A stretch of 64,000 nucleotides of DNA from Arctopsyche grandis (lineage: Eukaryota; Arthropoda; Insecta; Trichoptera; Hydropsychidae), in NCBI RefSeq assembly GCF_051622035.1, contig NC_135361.1, forward strand, positions 27,707,205 to 27,771,204. The letters run 5' to 3'. Positions 1 to 25,200 of this stretch are shown here, piece by piece (the stretch's first letter is position 1; each line of letters starts with the position of its first letter). A model generated the notes under the pieces. It had not been told where the DNA came from and ran no database searches. It was given only the letters and a program-made list of their open reading frames with translations. The position numbers were made by a program, and so were the translations under genes.

Positions 1-5482
<5,482 letters not shown>

Positions 5483-5500
5483 ACCTGCAGTTTATTTTTA

Positions 5501-5600
5501 CGTCTTAAACCGGTCGTGTCAAGTTCCATACTGAAGCGACTTGCTTTATTAATATTATTATTAAATTCGATAAGACGACACCTTATGATAAACTCGATTG
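5501..5600 (-). promoter_or_regulatory. Conserved 5' leader of gene A
   Basis: Just upstream of the start codon is a block, GACACGACCGGTTTAAGACG on minus (5520-5501), also found before the other family M first exons (38234-38253, 43212-43231, 51161-51180). Further upstream, CTTATCGA is shared with the 38.2-kb copy. It is probably a transcribed leader plus core promoter; no start site can be fixed by eye. Confidence 0.4.
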
Positions 5601-5798
5601 CATATAAAATTACATTAGATTTACGATAATTATTTCCAAAATTGTTAGTTATTGAAAAAACTAATAAATAATTTATGCTTCCCCCTCTCCTTTTGGAAGT
5701 CAGGCTATATGGAATAAGGAAAATTGTAATAAACAAGTTTAATTATAGCGCAAATGAAGTTCACTCATCAATAAGATAACCTTTCAACGTTATTTTTT

Positions 5799-7346
5799 CT
5801 TTAACTATGTATGTACGTAGTAACAATAGATGATGTTTTGTGATCAAACGAAAATTCTAACTCGAGATTTTGACTGATTCGAACTCAGAATCGATTACTG
5901 ATCACGTTTTAATGATTTGTAAAATAATGTGTGTGTGTGTGTGTGTCTATATATTTTGGGGATTTTTTGAACACTGTTAGTCTTATCTAGGGCTTCCAAT
6001 CCGGAAGGTTACTTCAGCACCGGGATTGCGGTGCTGGAAATTTCCGATCCCGGGATCCCGGTGCTAGCACCGGGATTTCAAATGTATAAGAAAAAAATTC
6101 AATTGCATGTTTTCATATTTCAAAAACGTTCAATTGCATTTTGCAAACACTTCCGATGTTTCACGCAAAAATTACTCCCATATTGGCGTACGGATTTTGA
6201 AAGTTTGGCTACATTTTTTAAATTTTCGGTTCGCATCCATAAATTTCTAAGATTAAATAAAGCACATCCGAAAATGTAATTAAATAAAGTACTTCTGGTT
6301 GACGGATACTTACCAACTTTTATACATAACTTGATAAAATTTCAGTTCAAAAAATTAAAGGATTTATTAGAAAAACATAAAAAATCTTGATTCTCTAAAT
6401 TAAAAGTACTACTTTCGGTTTAGGAAAAAATATTGGTTTATTAATAATAAAATATTAATAATTTCTATTACAAGTAAGAAATTTCAGTCCGATTTGATGA
6501 GAGGTTTGGGAGATAATTTAATTCAAAAACTTAAAAAGAAAGAGGACACCTATAAGAGGAGGTACCATTTCCGGTTAACTTAAAAATTTGAAAAAAAATT
6601 ACGGTATACCGATAAAAATTTCAGGAATACTAAGTTTCAGTTCGATAGGACGAAAAGTGTTCAAAAAATCCCCAAAATACACTGACACACAATAAACATA
6701 CAGACACTCAAACGGAAACATACACACACACACACACATTTTTTCTAGATCACGAAAACGTGATCAGTGGTCGATTCTGAGTTCGAATCAGTTAAAATAT
6801 GCTTCAAATATAATTGCGGTTGAGCACAATATCTGGGACACAATACAGGCCGTTCATACCATTTCGTGGAAACGGCAAGCCGGCGCCGAAACGGGTGGCA
6901 AACAAATGGATTATGACTGTCATTGCTCATCCCACCATTTCCATTATATAATGTTGTTTATGTTTTTTTCCATATTATTTTTGTGAAAATAATATTTTTA
7001 TAAAAATTTCTGCCAGCACCGTAATCCCGGTATTCAGACTAGTTTCAGCACCGGGATTCACGGTACCAGAAAACACCAGGATCCCGGGATTGGAAGCCTT
7101 AGTCTTATCGAACTGAAACTTAGTATCGGTCACTGAAATTTTTATCGACACAAAATTTTAAGATGACCGGAAATGGTACCTCCCCTTATAGGTATCCTCT
7201 TTTTTTTAAGTTTTTGAATTCAATTATCTCCCAAACCGCTAACTGAATCGGACTGAATTTTTTTTACATGTAATAGAAATAATAATGTTTATAATCTTAT
7301 ATTTTTTTTAAATATTTTTATCTGAACCGGAAGAAGAACTTTTACA
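5799..7346. mobile_element. CCGGAAGT-repeat element, interrupted by a nested hAT-type element
   Basis: The left end resembles ACTTTATCTATGTACGTAG followed by the family's CGATTACTGATCACGTT segment and (GT)n. The sequence resumes at 7102 with CGAACTGAAACTTAGTATCG and GACCGGAAATGGTACC, and stops in a truncated CCGGAAG segment. It separates the gene A promoter from a block near 7370 that is homologous to sequence close upstream of 38219. Confidence 0.6.
5988..7101. mobile_element. Non-autonomous hAT-type element with 8-bp TSD
   Basis: The ends are TAGGGCTTCCAATCC and its inverted form GGATTGGAAGCCTTA. The flanks carry the duplication GTCTTATC (5980-5987 and 7102-7109). Removing it restores the host repeat. 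It contains CCCGGGATCCCGG palindromes and an inverted segment of the CCGGAAGT family (about 6290-6800), so it is itself composite. Confidence 0.75.
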
Positions 7347-7907
7347 ACCTTATTGACGGAGCCGTTGCTCGATGCGAATAGTTTATTAATGTGATAACTC
7401 TACTATTTGATGATCTACTTAAGTTTCCTCATAATCATCAATGAGCGCATTCATCGCAAGGTCAAAGAAAAATAAAATTTTGATAACGACGCACACGTAT
7501 GTATAAAGTGTATAAAATGTACATATGTATGTATATTATATCCAATGAGTGGAAAAATTATATATCAGTCGAATTTTTGAATGCTCACAAAGCTTCATCT
7601 ACATATTGTTACTACGTATGTACATATTTATTAGGGATTGTCAGTTTTCAAAAACCGGTTTTAAAAACCGCACCTTTGATTTTCTCGAGAGTCCGTAACT
7701 CGTGGCACATGATGATTTAAATATATTATGAAAACATGTGTGCATACATATATACATACATATGCATGTCATTTTTAAAGATACTTTCTCAAATAGTAGC
7801 TTATTGTGCTCATATTATATACTAGACTTTCTCACATTCTAAAAAAGCGTTAGACATACCTGCAGTGGCGGGTCGTGGAAATATTTTTGGGGGTACTGGA
7901 TATTATA
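7347..7907. other. Intergenic, with a block homologous to the gene B upstream region
   Basis: About 7370-7470 (GTTGCTCGATGCGAATAGTTT, then CATCAATGAGCGCATTC) aligns with 38325-38430. This marks the old upstream region of gene A. A damaged CAGTGGCGGG end lies at about 7863. No gene is seen. Confidence 0.4.
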
Positions 7908-7909
7908 TA

Positions 7910-9511
7910 CCGTCGCGGTTTCGGAAACCGGAACACTTGTGATTTTACGATTTTTGGGCAATAAAAATATTGTCCCTTTAGGTGTGTGGTTTTTAACGAT
8001 CGGGTCTTTTACATATGATTGTTTTCTACGATTTGAGTTCAGTTTAGTGTGAGCTTTCGAGGTTTACGGATTGAAATCGTTGAAAATAAAAATACTATGC
8101 AAAAAAACACTCAACTATCATTGGAGGAGAATATAAAAATCGCGGCTTTGGCAGACTATGGACATTCATTGCAATCAATTTCTCAACAAATGGGACGTTC
8201 TGTATCTACTGTGTCAAGAATAATGAAAAGGAAAAAGGATTTTGGAACTTTTGATCGTAAGAAAGGGACAGGACCGAAAAGATGCACATCCGAGAGACAA
8301 GATCGCCTGATAACTCAATTATCTTCACGGAAACGGTTCAAAACTGCTGTAGAGATAAGAAAAGAGATCTCGGATCAATTTTCAATTGAAATTAGTGATG
8401 TAACCTTAAGAAGACGACTCAGAAAAGCTGGACTGTAAGCTCGGAAACCTGCGAAAAAACCATTACTTACGAGGAAAATGGTGAAAAATCGATTAGAGTG
8501 GTCGAAATATCACAAAAATTGGACGACATCGGATTGGCGACAAGTGATATTTTCTGATGAGTTGAAATTCAACCTCTTCAGCTCCGATGGTTTTCCGTAT
8601 GTTCGAAGAAAAGTTGGAGAAAGATTCGACCAAAAATGTACCATGAAAACAGTGAAGCATCCCCCAAGCCACATGGTTTGGGGATGTTTTTCTTATTATG
8701 GAATTGGTGGAATACAGTTTCTGCAAGGTTCCATTAACGGAATAGCATATAAAAAAATTCCAGAAGAAAGTTTTATCCCATCAATGGAAAACCATCTTTC
8801 AAATTCTGATGATGTCATATTCCAAGATGACTCTGCCCCTTGTCATCGAGCTAAATTAGTGAGTATTAATTTTATTTAATGGTATTGAATGTAAGTAATA
8901 ATATTTCGGTCAAAATATTGAAATAATTTTGTTACTTTTTTTTAAGTTCGGGTTTATTTGCAGGAATTTGGTGTAAAGCCATTAACATGGCCTGGGAATA
9001 GTCCCGATGTAAACCCAATTGAAAATTTATCGATGGCTATTAAATATAGGATTAGTAAAAAAAATGTATCTAGCCATCAATCATTAAAAGAGACCATTGA
9101 AAAAGTATGGTATGAAGACTTCCCCATCGAAATTTTAAGAAATTTAATAGATTCTATGCCTAACCGTATAAAAGCCGTCATAAAATTAAAAGGAGCCGCA
9201 ACAAAATATTAATTAAGTTTTTATAATTTGTAAATAATACCATGTGACTATTAAAAATTAAAAGTTTACGCTCAACTGTGTTTTTTCATTCAACTGTGGA
9301 GACTGCGTTTGGTCATAAAAACCGGCTCGGACTAAAATTCTCCCTAACTTTTTTGTTGTTGTTTCTTTTCTTAACGATTGTCGTTAAAATAAAGCACTAT
9401 GATATAATCTACCATTTAAATGACTTTGGGTGTTTATTTTATTTAAGATCACTGATATTTTACGCAAAATCACATTTTTCTATGGTGTTCCGGTTTCCGA
9501 AACCGCGACTG
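7910..9511 (+). mobile_element. Tc1-like transposon, degraded transposase
   Basis: A 1.6-kb element has inverted ends (GTCGCGGTTTCGGAAACCGG) and TA on both sides (7908-7909, 9512-9513). The transposase is readable in three blocks: an N-terminal paired-type HTH (8049-8438, LSLEENIKIAALADYGHS), the first two catalytic Asp blocks (8478-8879, VIFSDELKFNLF and FQDDSAPCHRA), and WPGNSPDVNPIENL with the third acidic residue (8958-9212). A stop codon interrupts after RLRKAGL at 8436. Between blocks two and three is a ~100-bp insert starting GTGAGT and ending TTTGCAG, which looks like an intron. The stop makes activity unlikely. Confidence 0.88.
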
Positions 9512-9513
9512 TA

Positions 9514-10036
9514 TGTACTAGAGTTGTACCCGATGAAATATCATCGCATGAGTTTTGGCATATTAAGTTATTAATTAAAAAAAATTAAAAGAAATGTATC
9601 GGTCCTGTATATCAGAATATGAACCCGATATAATTGAACAAATTTTTAATACATTTTTCGACGCTTTTGCATTCTCTGGTACCATTCGAATACTTCTTTT
9701 GTCCACCTTCTACCTTTCACCTTTCTTGAGCTATCATGAATTTATTGGACTTTTTCTATATTTAACTACGTTTGCAAGGGTACATACATATGTATATGTA
9801 TGTATTTGACAAAAGAAAGAGAACGAAAGAATTTGATCAAAAAGGGAGACGTATTCTTTTGAAAAGAGATATGTTGGTAACCCTAGATATATCATATATG
9901 TATTTGTATAATATGACATTTATCATATATAAAAGCATGTATTAAAAACATGGTTTTATCTGTAGATATGTAGTTATTTACATGTTTACATTCAAATAAT
10001 CAATCGAGTAGTTACAAAGAGCCTGTTGCTCGAGAC
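9514..10036. other. Intergenic region upstream of P1
   Basis: No gene is recognised. It is AT-rich, with TACATATGTATATGTATG near 9780 and a possible TATA-like TATATAAAAGC at about 9927-9937, some 100 bp before the P1 start codon. Confidence 0.4.
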
Positions 10037-18057
<8,021 letters not shown>

Positions 18058-18241
18058 AAGGCGAAATAAAATACATACATACATATTTGTGTAAATATTT
18101 AGAATTAATACTATTATACTTGTCAATACAAAAAATAATAAAAAAAATGTGATACTTAATTATGTTTTAATTAAATTAAATTTCTGTTTATTACATTGCA
18201 CAATATGTACATATGTACATGTGTCCATACATACATATACA

Positions 18242-19916
18242 CAGTGGCGGACTGGCCATACAAGCGAACATGCCCGATGGCATGGGGGCCCCACTATCTT
18301 TTAGAAAATATGGGCCCTCAGTAAAATTAAATAACTTTTTAACTACTTCACGTGTGTAAAAATTTATAGGATATTGCACTTTGGGACATAAAGTTTGGGT
18401 ATTTCAACAAAACAAATTTCTTACGACATACACAAACAACTAATACCAGCTTTAACAGCGCAAGGATCGGTTAACTTTTTTTATTAGGCTCGAAATTTTA
18501 AATTTCTTATTATTTAAATTTCTTATTATTTATTTAAATTTTTAATTTTAAATTTTTTTTTATTAGTTTCAACATTTACGTGGGCCCTTTTGCCGGGCCC
18601 ATTTCCAACCTCAAGATTATGTATATACCAATATCTATGTAACGACTACCTACTGAAATAAAAATGGGAATAAACGAATTTCTGTGAATAATATAAACTG
18701 AATTGCTTAAATCAATTTTGATAGGACAATTCATTATCAACCAGCGATTTAAATTTACTTCATACTTTCAAAATAGCATTTGATTATACATACTTCGACG
18801 ATATAGTAAGATTTAAATACACAATTTTAAATAGTGGAAGAAAAATCCGGTAAACTGCCAACAGGAGTAAAATGTCACTTTCAATCAACGGGTGTTCACG
18901 AAATTTTATATATCAAGCATTAGGTTTATTATTATAGATATGAAATGTCAGTTCAATACGTCGAAAAGTTTCCGAGAAAAAAATAAAAATACCTCGATCT
19001 TATAGGGTAAAAGTACTACTTCCGGTTGAGATAAAAATAATTTTATATATACGAATACATATATAAAATAATAAAAAGATACAGAAACACACACTCAGAC
19101 ACACAGAGCCGCATTTTTCTATATTATGTAAACGTGATCAGTAGAGGTAGGATAGTCACAGTGCTATCCATTGTTCCATTGTTGTAAATCCTTTGTAAAA
19201 AAGGTTCGGCAAACCTTTAACAATGCATTTACAACCTTTGAACAATACGCGGCACCTTCTGGGTCCGGTGACTAGTGATCAGTGATCGATTCTGAGTTCG
19301 AATTTTCGCTTGTTGTTATTACGTACATATGTACATAGGTAAAGTGAAAAGACAATCGGTAGAAATTAAGTTAATTGATAGTTTTTTAGTGACTCAGTTT
19401 GATGGTCTATTTATTTTGTTGACCATGTGAAGATTTTTGGAAAAAATTTTTCGCCTGCGGCGCTTTTTACATAATATTTTTTTATATTGATTTTTTCAAA
19501 AATTAGTTATAAAATATGAAAAAAATAAGGGTATTTTTGAAAAAATATTATATAAAAAGCTAAAATTTTCATATTTTATAACTCAATAGGGGGTATGCAA
19601 AGAATATTTTCCATTTTTATTCCGATATAAAAAAGATTTTTTAAAAAAATATTCAATTTTGCATTCTTACCTAGGACAAGGGTTAAAACTAAATATACAA
19701 TGTAATTTATGGATCTATGGGCTTTTGCCATTTTTCTTGTACCTAAATTTGTTTATTCCATTTTTTAAAATTCCATTTATTTTTTACCCTTGATTTTTAG
19801 CGTGATGGAAAGAAGACAATTTTGTTATATGGGGGGGAGGGGGGACAAATTTTTGTAACCCCGGGGGCCCCCTTTGACTCCTGGCATGCACTGATTTCAG
19901 TCCCAGTCCGCCACTG
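18242..19916. mobile_element. Non-autonomous hAT element with perfect 8-bp TSD
   Basis: The ends CAGTGGCGGACTGG and the inverted CCAGTCCGCCACTG bound 1675 bp. Duplication CATATACA at 18234-18241 and 19917-19924. Inside are GGGCCC-rich segments, a partial CCGGAAGT-family copy (about 18835-19350) and a further small repeat (about 19141-19276). No transposase frame is seen. Confidence 0.85.
19141..19276. repeat. Short repeat also present at 30911-31028
   Basis: Both copies contain GTAGAGGTAGGATAGTCACA, CCTTTAACAATGCATTTACA and TCCGGTGACTA. In this copy a stretch is duplicated (CCATTGTTCCATTGTTG). It looks like a small MITE of unknown family. Confidence 0.6.
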
Positions 19917-20204
19917 CATATACATATGTATATAATATATCGTGTCCATGGAGTATAACGGTTCCGAATTGAGGCTTTGTATTTGAAATTCGTGTGCTTT
20001 TCTTCATTTCAAGAAATGTCTAGTAATACATTAAATGTAATGTTTCGCGTTTAGCAATATTTAAAAATAATGGTGGTCTTTAAGTTGTTTTTGCCTTTCC
20101 GAGATTCTAGACATATCGAATTAAAAATAGTGATAAAAAAATAATTTTTAGAATAAAATAAATAAATAAATATCTTTCAGTCGTTGACTAATATAAGTAT
20201 TTTT

Positions 20205-21863
20205 ACTTTATCTATGTCCGTAGTAACAATAGATGAAGTTTTGTGATCATGCGAAAATTCGAACTCGAGATTTTGACTGATTCGAACTCAGAATCGATCA
20301 CTGATCACGTTTTCATGATCTAGAAAAAATGTGTGTGTGTCTGTGTATTTTGGGGATTTTTTGAACACCGTTAGTCTTATCGAACTGAAACTTAGTATCT
20401 ATTACTGAAATTCTTATCAACACGATTTTTTCAAATTTTTTAGTTGACCGGAAATGGTACCTCCCCTTATAGGTGTCCTCTTTTTTTTAAGTTTGAATTC
20501 AATTATCTCCCTAACCGCTAACTGGATCTGATTGACTATCTTCGATCACTGATCACGTTTTCATGATCTAGAAAAAATGTGTGTGTGTGTGTGTCTGTGT
20601 GTGTGTGTATTTTGGGGATATTTTTAACACCGTTAGTCCTATCGAAATGAAACTTAGTATCGGTTAATGAAATTCTTATCGACACGTCGTAATTTTTTTT
20701 TTAATTTTAAGTTGACCGGAAATGGTACCTCCCCTTATAGGTGTCCTCTTTTTTTTTAAGTTTTTGAATTCAATTATCTCCCAAACCGCTAACTGAATCG
20801 GACTGAAATTTTTTTACATGTAATAGAAATAATAATTTTTATAACTTTATATTTTTTAAATATTTCTATCTGAACCGAAAGTTGGTTTTTTATGTTTTTC
20901 TCAGAAACCTTTTGGTTCATTGAACTGAAATTTCATATCTAAAAGTTTAAGCTTAATACCAAGTTATATATAAAATTTAGTAAGTATCTGTCAACCGGAA
21001 GTGGCAGTTTACTCTTGTTCGATTTTTCTTCCACTATTTTTTTCGACCCCTTAATCATGTGTGTTCGTCACAAAAAAATTCAATTATAATTCTTGTAGCA
21101 ATGTGATGAAAATAAAAAAAATTATTAAATTTTATAAACCGGAAGTGGGATTTTTTTCACTTGGAAAGGTCAAAAATGTTGTGCCCACTACTCTGTCCAC
21201 ACCCCTGAACGTATTAAGCTGAAAATTTATATTTCTATCCTTTATGTACTAACTTAGAGCTGGTAGGGTTTTGGTCAGAATTCGTAAACCGGAAGTAGTA
21301 TTTTTTTTTTTTTAAATATTTCATTATTTTATTTTGACCTTTTAAATTGTTTTAAGCTTCTTGATATTTATTGTGTATAATAAAAATAGTGATTTTAAAT
21401 AAAAATAAAAAAAAATTACTTAATTTAATGAACCGGAAGTGGGATTTTTTTCCTCGTAGAAAGGTCAAAAATGTTGTGCCCACTACTCTGTCCACACCCC
21501 TGAACGTATTAAGCTGAAAATTTATATTTCTATCCATTATGTACTAACTTAGAGCTGGTAGGGTTTTGGTTAGAATTTGTAAACCGGAAGTAGTATTTTT
21601 TTTTAAAACAATATTTCATTATTTTATTTTGACCTTTAAAATTATTTTTATTTTCTTGATATTTAATGAGTGATTTAATGACTGATAGTGATTTTTAATA
21701 ATAAAAAAAAATTTGAACAAAATCTGACAACCGGAAGTAGAACTTTTGTTTTGTGCAAGTTTCCATACATTTGCGCTCAATTTGTATCGCTATCATAGTC
21801 ATCAGTTCAATATCGAATTTTGTTTTGTAACCTTTTTATATTCCTCAAATACATAGATAAAGT
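20205..21863. mobile_element. CCGGAAGT-repeat element, both ends present
   Basis: The ends ACTTTATCTATGT and TACATAGATAAAGT are inverted. The interior has (GT)n, CGATCACTGATCACGTTTTC, then repeated blocks each with an AACCGGAAGT core. Near 20545 the first block is partly duplicated. No coding capacity is seen. Confidence 0.75.
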
Positions 21864-21889
21864 CATGGGTTGGTCACACCCAAATTTTT

Positions 21890-22000
21890 TTTTGATCTTT
21901 CGATTTAAGATCTTTCGATTTTCGATCTTTGCCTTACGATATTTGTGTTTTCTGTAATTTAACATTCTGTCTAGTCACGTAGACCTAAACAAACTATACA
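21890..22000. mobile_element. Half of the GTCTACGTGACGAGAC foldback family
   Basis: Carries GATCTTTCGATTTTCGATC, TTTCTGTAATTTAACATTCTG and TCACGTAGACC, matching the right arm of the complete copy at 42694-43003. Confidence 0.6.
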
Positions 22001-22203
22001 ATGTATTCATGAACGAACGAAATGTACATTTGGACTGTAACTTATACAATGAAAAACAAGGTTGCTGCTTTGGAAGTATTCAAAAATCAAATAATAATAA
22101 TTTTAAAAATAATTTTATTTCATTTAAATAATAAAACTTTCATACGTATGCTCAAGTATACTTAATAATGGAATAATTAATTATTATCGTTATTTTAGGC
22201 CAC

Positions 22204-25200
22204 TCAATCCGGCCACACAAAATCTTCTGTACTAGATATTTTATCTTTGATTACTACAGTTTCGTCCGAATTAGGCCAGACCACACTTTCGATCCAAGGG
22301 ACGAAAGCTGAAACTCTCGTATAAACGGCCGGCATGTTGACAATTCCACAACTTCTTCCGACAGAAGTAATTCCGATGACAGTGTAAGTGCAATGTACTC
22401 CATAATTGTATATTTGAAGAGGACCACCAGCATCTCCCTAAAGGTGATTATCAATTTTAGTTCAGTGCAAACGAAATCAATATTTTTATATTTGCCTCAT
22501 TAATAGAACAAACATCTAAACAGATTTTTCTATCTGGGGAAAATACAATACCTGACAAGTATCTTTCGCTTCTGTTTTTCCACCATAACATATTTGGGTG
22601 TCATTTCTGATTCCATTAATTGATTTTCGCTCAGGACGATATACCTGGCTGCATTCCTCATATGAGAACTTATCTAAAGTAACCTGAAATCATTTTTGGA
22701 AAAATAAAAATGACATGCCCCTAATGACCATATATGATGAAAACTACAATTGATTCAATTTTTAATTTCATAATGGTAGTTCTTTAGTAAGATATACTAC
22801 AATCTACGAATTCAATAATACAGATACTACCTACCCAATCTATGGATAAACATAGATGATAAAGATCTCCGAGTCATTGCAAATTTATACTGTCATTAAA
22901 AATCACTGTGAAATGAAAAAATGAGTGAACGACAAAATAATAGAAAACTTTTAAACCCAAAAGGTAATACAATAGAGTTTCACTAGGATACATACTATCC
23001 CCAATGTTCTTAAATTCCTATTCCGAAAAAATATTTGAAGAAGCATTGTCAGGAACCTAAGAGGGAATCAAAGTAAACGAACATAGTCTTGCTATTTTGA
23101 TAAAAAATCTGAGTTTTGCAGATGACACCATAATCACGGCGGACATTTGAGATGAATTGCAGGTGTGACCGAGTCATGCAATAGAATTAAATATAAAAAA
23201 ATGGGTGACCGTGAAAAAGTCGAAATGAAAAAGTCTAAAATATTAATTTATCATGCATACATATGAAAAACGGTTAGTATATATATCAGTGGCGTGCGGT
23301 AAAAGTCTCTCTCCCCCCCATCGTACATCCTCACTTAATTTGCGCGAACAGGATAAAACCGGAACAACAGGAACAGGCTTTTCCTCCCGTATCCTGCGCG
23401 CGCACATTAAACAAGGCTGTGTGACAAAAAGAGAGATAATTTCACCGCATGCCACTGATATACTCGTATATTATATATACATAGTACCGTTTACCATGCA
23501 CCCTTTTTTTACTTTATCTATGTACGTACAATAGATGAAGTTTTGTGATCATGCGAAAATTCGAACTCGAGATTTTGACTGATTCGAACTCGATCAATGA
23601 TCACGTTTTCATGATCTAGAAAAAATGTGTGTGTGTGTGTGTGTATTTTGGGGATATTTTTAACACCGTTAGTCCTATCGAAATGAAACTTAGTATCGGT
23701 TAATGAAATTCTTATCGACACGTCGTAATTTTTTTTCAAATTTTTAAGTTGACCGGAAATGGTACCTCCCCTTATAGGTGTCCTCTTTTTTTAAGTTTTT
23801 GAATTCAAATTTCTCCCAAACCACTAACTGAATCAGACTGAATTTTTTTTAAATATGATAGAAATAATAATTTTTATAACCTTATATTTTTTAAATATTT
23901 CTATCTGAACCGGAAGTAGTACTTTTACTCCAGAGAATCGAGGTTTTTTATGTTTTTCTCAAAAACTTTTTGGTTTATTGAACTGAAATTTCATATCTAG
24001 AAGTTTAAGCTTAATACCAAGTTATTTATAAAATTTAGTAAGCATCTGTCAACCGGAAGTGGCAGTTTACTCTTGTTCGTTTTTTATTCCACTATTTTTT
24101 TCGACCCCTTAAACATGTGTGTTCGTCACAAAAAAATTCAAGTATAATTCTTGTAGCAAAGTGATGAAAATAAAAAAAAATTATTAAATTTTATAAACCG
24201 GAAGTGTGATTTTTTTCCTCGTAGAAAGGTCAAAAATGTTGTGCCCACTACTCTGTCCACACCCCTGAACGTATTAAGCTGAAAATTTACATTTATATCT
24301 TTTATGTACTAACTTAGAGCTGGTAGGCTTTTGGTCAGAATTTGTAAACCGGAAGTAGTATTTTTTTTTAAAACAATATGTCATTATTTTATTTTGACCT
24401 GTAAAATTATTTTTATTTTCTTGATATTTAATGAGTATAATACTGATAGTGATTTTTAGTAATAAAAAAAATTTGAACAAAATCTGACAACCGGAAGTAG
24501 AACTTTTGTTTTGTGCAAGTTTCCATACATTTGCGCTCAATTTGTATCGCTATCATAGTCATCAGTTCAATATCGAATTTTGTTTTGTAACCTTCTTATA
24601 TTCCTCAAATATATGGATAAAGTCAGGGGTTGGTCACACCCGAATTTTTTTTTTTTTTGATCTTTCGACTTGAGATCTTTCGATTTTCTATCTTTACCTT
24701 CCGATATTTGCTTTTTCGACCTTTTCACTTTCGGTCCCGTGAGGTAGACCCAAAAAAATACACGAATATCTGCAAATACCCATCTGATGGATTGACATGC
24801 GAATTTGAAGGAATGCTTTTGGAGAGCGTCAACAAGATGATATATCTGGAGTTATGCTTTAGACTTTAGTAGACAGGTTAGGTCACACGATTGAGATCAA
24901 ATGTGGAATAGTGAAAGCCAAGCCGTCTTTTATTTGGCTAAAAAGGTTATATGTAGCCTTGAATTATCCCCAAAAATCCTTGTGTTCTCAGTTCTCTTAT
25001 GGTGGAAGCGTAGATCCTAGCAGAAGCAACGATGAAAAATGTATGTAAAAATATAAATATTCGATATTTGGATCTACGCATAGGTGAATGCTATGTCTAA
25101 GATAGACAGACAATATCACAAGCGAATGAAAAAAAATTATATAACTTCGTATTAAATTAAAACTTCTAGATATGAATTTTCAGTTCAGTAAAAAATAGAA

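Noticed and set aside
24274-24540. 88-residue frame and its relatives at 35847 and 40281
   Set aside because: They are chance frames in the CCGGAAGT repeat and are not conserved between copies.
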